The notes below the pieces were generated by a model that was not told where the DNA came from, did no database searches, and saw only the letters and a list, made by a program, of their open reading frames with translations. Below are positions 61,082-64,000 of a stretch of DNA of 64,000 nucleotides, in pieces (position 1 is the first letter of the stretch; the number at the start of each line of letters is the position of its first letter). Both the position numbers and the translations under genes were made by a program. This DNA is from Mesorhizobium hawassense (lineage in GTDB: Bacteria; Pseudomonadota; Alphaproteobacteria; Rhizobiales; Rhizobiaceae). The DNA lies in assembly GCF_003289945.1 (NCBI RefSeq), contig NZ_QMBP01000024.1, positions 1-64,000 on the forward strand, read 5' to 3'.

Positions 61082-62290
61082 TCAAGCCACGCGCGGCTTG
61101 GACGGTTTGCCGGCCTCGCGGAACCGCCGGCCGAAAACCATCAAGTGCCGCGCGGTGCTGTTGCGCAGGCGCCGCAGCCGCCATTCGAGCCCGGTTTCGG
61201 TGTTGATCCGCCTGGCATAGATGCTGGCGCGCATGGCTCTATCGTCGGCGGCGATCTTGATCGGATCGTCGTAGAAGGCGCTGATCTTGTCGGCCGCCAT
61301 GCCGGGCGTCGCGAACCAGGCGGGGATATGCGTCGAGGTCAGGCAATCGACATCGGTCAGCACCCGATGGATGCCGTCGCCTTGCGCCGGGCAGGTCGTG
61401 GCGAACGCGTCGCCGATGAAGACGACGCCGTCGCGGCGATGGCCCCGCGTCGTCGTCAGGCTGACCTGCCTCACGTCGATTTCGCTGGCGATGGCGAAGT
61501 CGCCGCATCGCCGCGCGATTTCCGGCATCAGCTCACACAGCATCTTTTGCGGGTTTTCACGGCACGTCCGCACCCACGGATCGGCGACGGTCCGGTAGAC
61601 GAACATATTCGCCCGCATCCGCTCGCCGATCCGGAAGATGGTAATAAAGGCAATGCGATCGGCGATCCGCCTGCCGTAGAAGGTGAGGGACTGGAGGCCG
61701 AAGTCCCGCGGCGTGATCGCGAGGTCGAAGCCGAGCGTCAGCGAATGCGCTTTCGATTCCTCGATGCGTTCGACACCGATGGCGCGCCGCACCGCCTCGC
61801 TGTAGCCGGTGGCCACAACCAGCAGGCGGGCATCGATCACCGCGCCATCGGTGAGCACCAGGCGCTGCCGGTCCGGTCCGGTCGACACCTCGGCGACCTT
61901 GCCGACCGTCAGCGGGACTTCGGCAGGCAGCGCCGCGCGCAGGCCGTTGACCAGCGGCGTGTAGGAAAAGGCGAACTCCGGACCCGGCTTGCGCTCGAAA
62001 AACTGGCCGAAGCGGTAAACATCGATGTCGGTCATCGGCGTGACCAGAGACAGGAAAGCCGGGCCAAGGCCGAGCTTCTCGAACAGCCCCATCTGCTCCG
62101 CGCGGGTCTTCTCTGCCCGGAATTCCTCATGGTGGATACGATGCGGATCGATCAGCGCTGTTCGGCGACCGGCCTTGGCGAGGGTCAGCGCCAGCACCGT
62201 GCCGGCGAGCCCGGCGCCGACGATCGCCACGTCGACTTCCGATGGGCCAGGCGGCACGGCCGGCGTTTCGCGGTGCTCTGCGATGCTCAT
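61082..62290 (-). CDS. FAD-dependent monooxygenase-like protein (paralogue 2)
   Basis: 402 residues, closely related to the gene at 59725-60933 (EVDVAIVGAGLAGTVLALTL, EVSTGPDRQRLVLTDGAVI, GMAADKISAFYDDPIKI). FAD motif GDAFATTCPAQGDGIHRVLT. It differs from paralogue 1 in the substrate-side stretch after LGFDLA. The start codon overlaps the stop of the GIPC-transferase-like gene (ATGA at 62287-62290), so the two are translated together. It probably oxidises a product or acceptor related to that gene. Confidence 0.88.
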   Translation of the reverse strand: MSIAEHRETPAVPPGPSEVDVAIVGAGLAGTVLALTLAKAGRRTALIDPHRIHHEEFRAEKTRAEQMGLFEKLGLGPAFLSLVTPMTDIDVYRFGQFFERKPGPEFAFSYTPLVNGLRAALPAEVPLTVGKVAEVSTGPDRQRLVLTDGAVIDARLLVVATGYSEAVRRAIGVERIEESKAHSLTLGFDLAITPRDFGLQSLTFYGRRIADRIAFITIFRIGERMRANMFVYRTVADPWVRTCRENPQKMLCELMPEIARRCGDFAIASEIDVRQVSLTTTRGHRRDGVVFIGDAFATTCPAQGDGIHRVLTDVDCLTSTHIPAWFATPGMAADKISAFYDDPIKIAADDRAMRASIYARRINTETGLEWRLRRLRNSTARHLMVFGRRFREAGKPSKPRVA

Positions 62291-63885
62291 TTTCCGTCTC
62301 CAGGTCCCGTAGGCATGGCATCGCGCCGCGGGGTCTTCCAGCGCGGCGCCATGGCCGAACCATCGATGAATTCCAGTCCGCCCGCTTCGTTGAGCGTATG
62401 CAGCTTGCGGCCGGCCCAGCCGGCGCCGGGGTTGAGGATCGTCTCGACGACCTGTTCGAAGCCGGCCTCGTCAAGCTGCGTGACGCGCGCGATGCCCAGC
62501 GCCGCGCCATAGCTGCGGCGGCAGTCCTGCACCGGGCGCAGCAACTGGTCGCCGCTGCTCACCATGCGGCCCGCCGGCCGCGCCGAGGCGATGTCGATAA
62601 GCACAGGGTTCTTCGGGTGGGCTGTCCACGGCCCGCGGAAATCCGGCGCCGACCACAGATGCAATTGGTCCGAGAAGGCGCCGCCGCCGTCGCGCACGGT
62701 GGCGAACATCCACCAGCGCCCGCCATGCTCGACCAGCGTGGCGTCGCTGGCGACGATGTCGGACAGAAGCGTCGCTTCCCTGACCCAGCCGCCCGGGAAA
62801 GCGGTGGCGCGGTAGAGGTCGACCGTGCGGTTGGCCGAGCTTTCCGGCACCATCCACATCTCGCCGTCACGCTCGAACACGAAGGGGTAGGACAGGTGAT
62901 AGGGCAGTTCCAGCACCGGCTTCGGAGTGCCTGCCGGTCCGTTCGGCCCGAACGCCACCGCCGAAAGGATCGCCTTGCCGGTGCGGTGGATATAGTCCTC
63001 GACGAACAGCGTCACCTGGCCGCGATAAAGCACTGGGAACGGATCGGCATAGAAGCGGCTGCCGTCGTCCGGCAGATCGCGCCAGCCCGATTTCGGATGG
63101 GCACGCTGCGCGTAGAGGTCGTGTCCCCCCGTTTCGCGCCAGCCGACCCGCCAGTGCGGGGCGTTGTAGCAGAGGTGGTAGATCTGCTGCACGACGCGGC
63201 GCGCCGTGGCCTTGGCCGCCCGTACGCCGAGTTTCGCGGCCGACGGCATGGCCGGCGCCGCCGCTTCGGATGACGGTTCGGGCAGCGTCGGCAGCGACGA
63301 GCGCGCGGCGCCGTTGACCGCCGCGACAGTCAAGCCGGCGCTGCGCGCCAGCATGTCCTGGAAGGAAGCCAGCGCTATGCCGTGATATTCGGTGCCGAGC
63401 CGTCCCTCGGCGACAACCGCACCATTCTGTTCGAGGCGGGCGAGCGGCGTGCGGCCGGCAAGGATCAGCGCCAGCAGGGCCTCCTCGCCGCAGACGCCGT
63501 CATAGGTTAGCCGCCAGACGCGTCGGCCTTGCGGTTCGACATCGCCGACGAGATCGATGGTCAGATCGGCCGGCGTGGACGCTCTCGCATGGCCGGCCAG
63601 CGTCGAAAGTGGCACACGCTTGGCCGTCCCATTGGTGGGCAGGCGATGGATCAGCGTCTCAAGTTGGAACAGCGCCTCGGCGCCGCGCGGCACGCCGCCC
63701 GCCGCCGGACGGGCGTCGATCGCAAGCTCCATGCCGGGCAACTGCGACAGCCGCTCGGCAAGCGCCACATGGAAAGTACGCACGCAATCGCCGTTGAGGC
63801 GCAGGGTCAGGCGCATCGCCGGCCCCTGGGGCGACTCACGTTCGGTACCGGCGGCCCGGCTGGCCAGGTCGAACTTCCGCCGCAT
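62287..63885 (-). CDS. glucosamine inositolphosphorylceramide transferase-like protein
   Basis: 532 residues. An N-terminal domain (about 1-200: MRLTLRLNGDCVRTFHVALA, LSTLAGHARASTPADLTIDL) is of unknown fold. The C-terminal domain (about 215-500) is a beta-propeller with repeated Asp/Trp elements (ADPFPVLYRGQVTLFVEDYI, LSYPFVFERDGEMWMVPESS, DATLVEHGGRWWMFATVRDG), which resembles the GIPC sugar transferase or GH43-like family. It may transfer a sugar or modify an envelope glycolipid. The ATG at 63885 has GGAGAC nine bases before it; a GTG at 63915 would add ten residues. Coupled by ATGA to an FAD oxidoreductase. Confidence 0.8.
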   Translation of the reverse strand: MRRKFDLASRAAGTERESPQGPAMRLTLRLNGDCVRTFHVALAERLSQLPGMELAIDARPAAGGVPRGAEALFQLETLIHRLPTNGTAKRVPLSTLAGHARASTPADLTIDLVGDVEPQGRRVWRLTYDGVCGEEALLALILAGRTPLARLEQNGAVVAEGRLGTEYHGIALASFQDMLARSAGLTVAAVNGAARSSLPTLPEPSSEAAAPAMPSAAKLGVRAAKATARRVVQQIYHLCYNAPHWRVGWRETGGHDLYAQRAHPKSGWRDLPDDGSRFYADPFPVLYRGQVTLFVEDYIHRTGKAILSAVAFGPNGPAGTPKPVLELPYHLSYPFVFERDGEMWMVPESSANRTVDLYRATAFPGGWVREATLLSDIVASDATLVEHGGRWWMFATVRDGGGAFSDQLHLWSAPDFRGPWTAHPKNPVLIDIASARPAGRMVSSGDQLLRPVQDCRRSYGAALGIARVTQLDEAGFEQVVETILNPGAGWAGRKLHTLNEAGGLEFIDGSAMAPRWKTPRRDAMPTGPGDGK

Positions 63886-64000
63886 GCGCACGATGTCTCC
63901 AATTTCAGGCTGCACTTAAATTCTACTGTGTCGGTGCAAACTTCGTGCCAGTACGGCATCAATTTATGAACATAATTAACAGTGTTTTAATCGTTGCCGG
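63886..64000. promoter_or_regulatory. AT-rich upstream region of the FAD/GIPC operon
   Basis: The last 115 bp are markedly AT-rich (AACATAATTAACAGTG, TTTAATCG) compared with the rest of the window and lie upstream of the operon reading leftwards. They probably contain its promoter, though no single -35/-10 pair stands out. The region may continue beyond the window. Confidence 0.4.

Noticed and set aside
59605..62512. Long plus-strand frames antisense to the FAD genes
   Set aside because: They are mirror frames of two conserved FAD oxidoreductases, without any known domain.

Overview
The window is high-GC chromosomal DNA from an alphaproteobacterium. It most resembles Mesorhizobium or a close relative in Hyphomicrobiales (Rhizobiales). 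That is an inference from protein families (low-affinity iron permease family, DUF2270, SmoS-type sorbitol dehydrogenase with KbaZ and a PfkB sugar kinase, LuxR-TolB-TPR regulators), GC-rich third codon positions, and dense palindromic intergenic repeats. I saw no rRNA, tRNA, CRISPR array, intact insertion sequence or prophage. Genes sit on both strands in short operons.

Layout. 0-9 kb: a SAM methyltransferase, two tiny paralogous genes whose products look like lasso-type RiPP precursors (2196-2285 and 8154-8240), a cupin, a frameshifted membrane acyltransferase, RidA and other small proteins. 9-17 kb: small unknown proteins, a divergent LysR/MFS efflux pair, a possible low-affinity iron permease, a His-rich exported protein and an NfeD-SPFH membrane pair. 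17-31 kb: a truncated autotransporter, a PAS-GGDEF cyclase, a three-gene PaoABC-type molybdenum aldehyde oxidoreductase operon divergent from a TetR regulator, an aldo/keto reductase, and a SARP/BTAD-hydrolase-cyclase-like fusion. 31-36 kb: a LacI regulator, a PanB-like protein, a sterol desaturase-like hydroxylase and a sugar-binding protein. 36-50 kb: VOC proteins, a sulfotransferase, DUF2270, a CPA2 antiporter, an ankyrin protein, an MFS carrier, a LuxR-TPR regulator, a DUF922 protease, an FMO-like oxidoreductase and a GST. 50-59 kb: an aldo/keto reductase and a sugar-alcohol island (KbaZ, PfkB kinase, solute-binding protein, SmoS-like dehydrogenase, zinc alcohol dehydrogenase, LacI) arranged divergently around a short intergenic region with two copies of a candidate operator. 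59-64 kb: a GNAT acetyltransferase, then two tandem paralogous FAD monooxygenase-like proteins behind a glucosamine-inositolphosphorylceramide-transferase-like protein, probably an envelope-lipid or natural-product module that continues beyond the window.

Repeats. Several palindromic families recur between genes: a REP-like element built on a GGGGGAGAT hairpin followed by CCGGCAGG, a CCTCGCCCC-type element, a CTAGGG...CCCTAG element, and an AATTCC...GGAATT element. One AATTCC element, next to a second palindrome, lies in frame inside the acyltransferase gene. Two REP copies in inverted orientation bracket a frameshifted DUF559 nuclease gene.

The most interesting candidates for new biology are the two orphan RiPP-like precursor genes with no maturase nearby, the three-domain SARP regulator, the FAD/GIPC-transferase operon, and the REP-bracketed nuclease.
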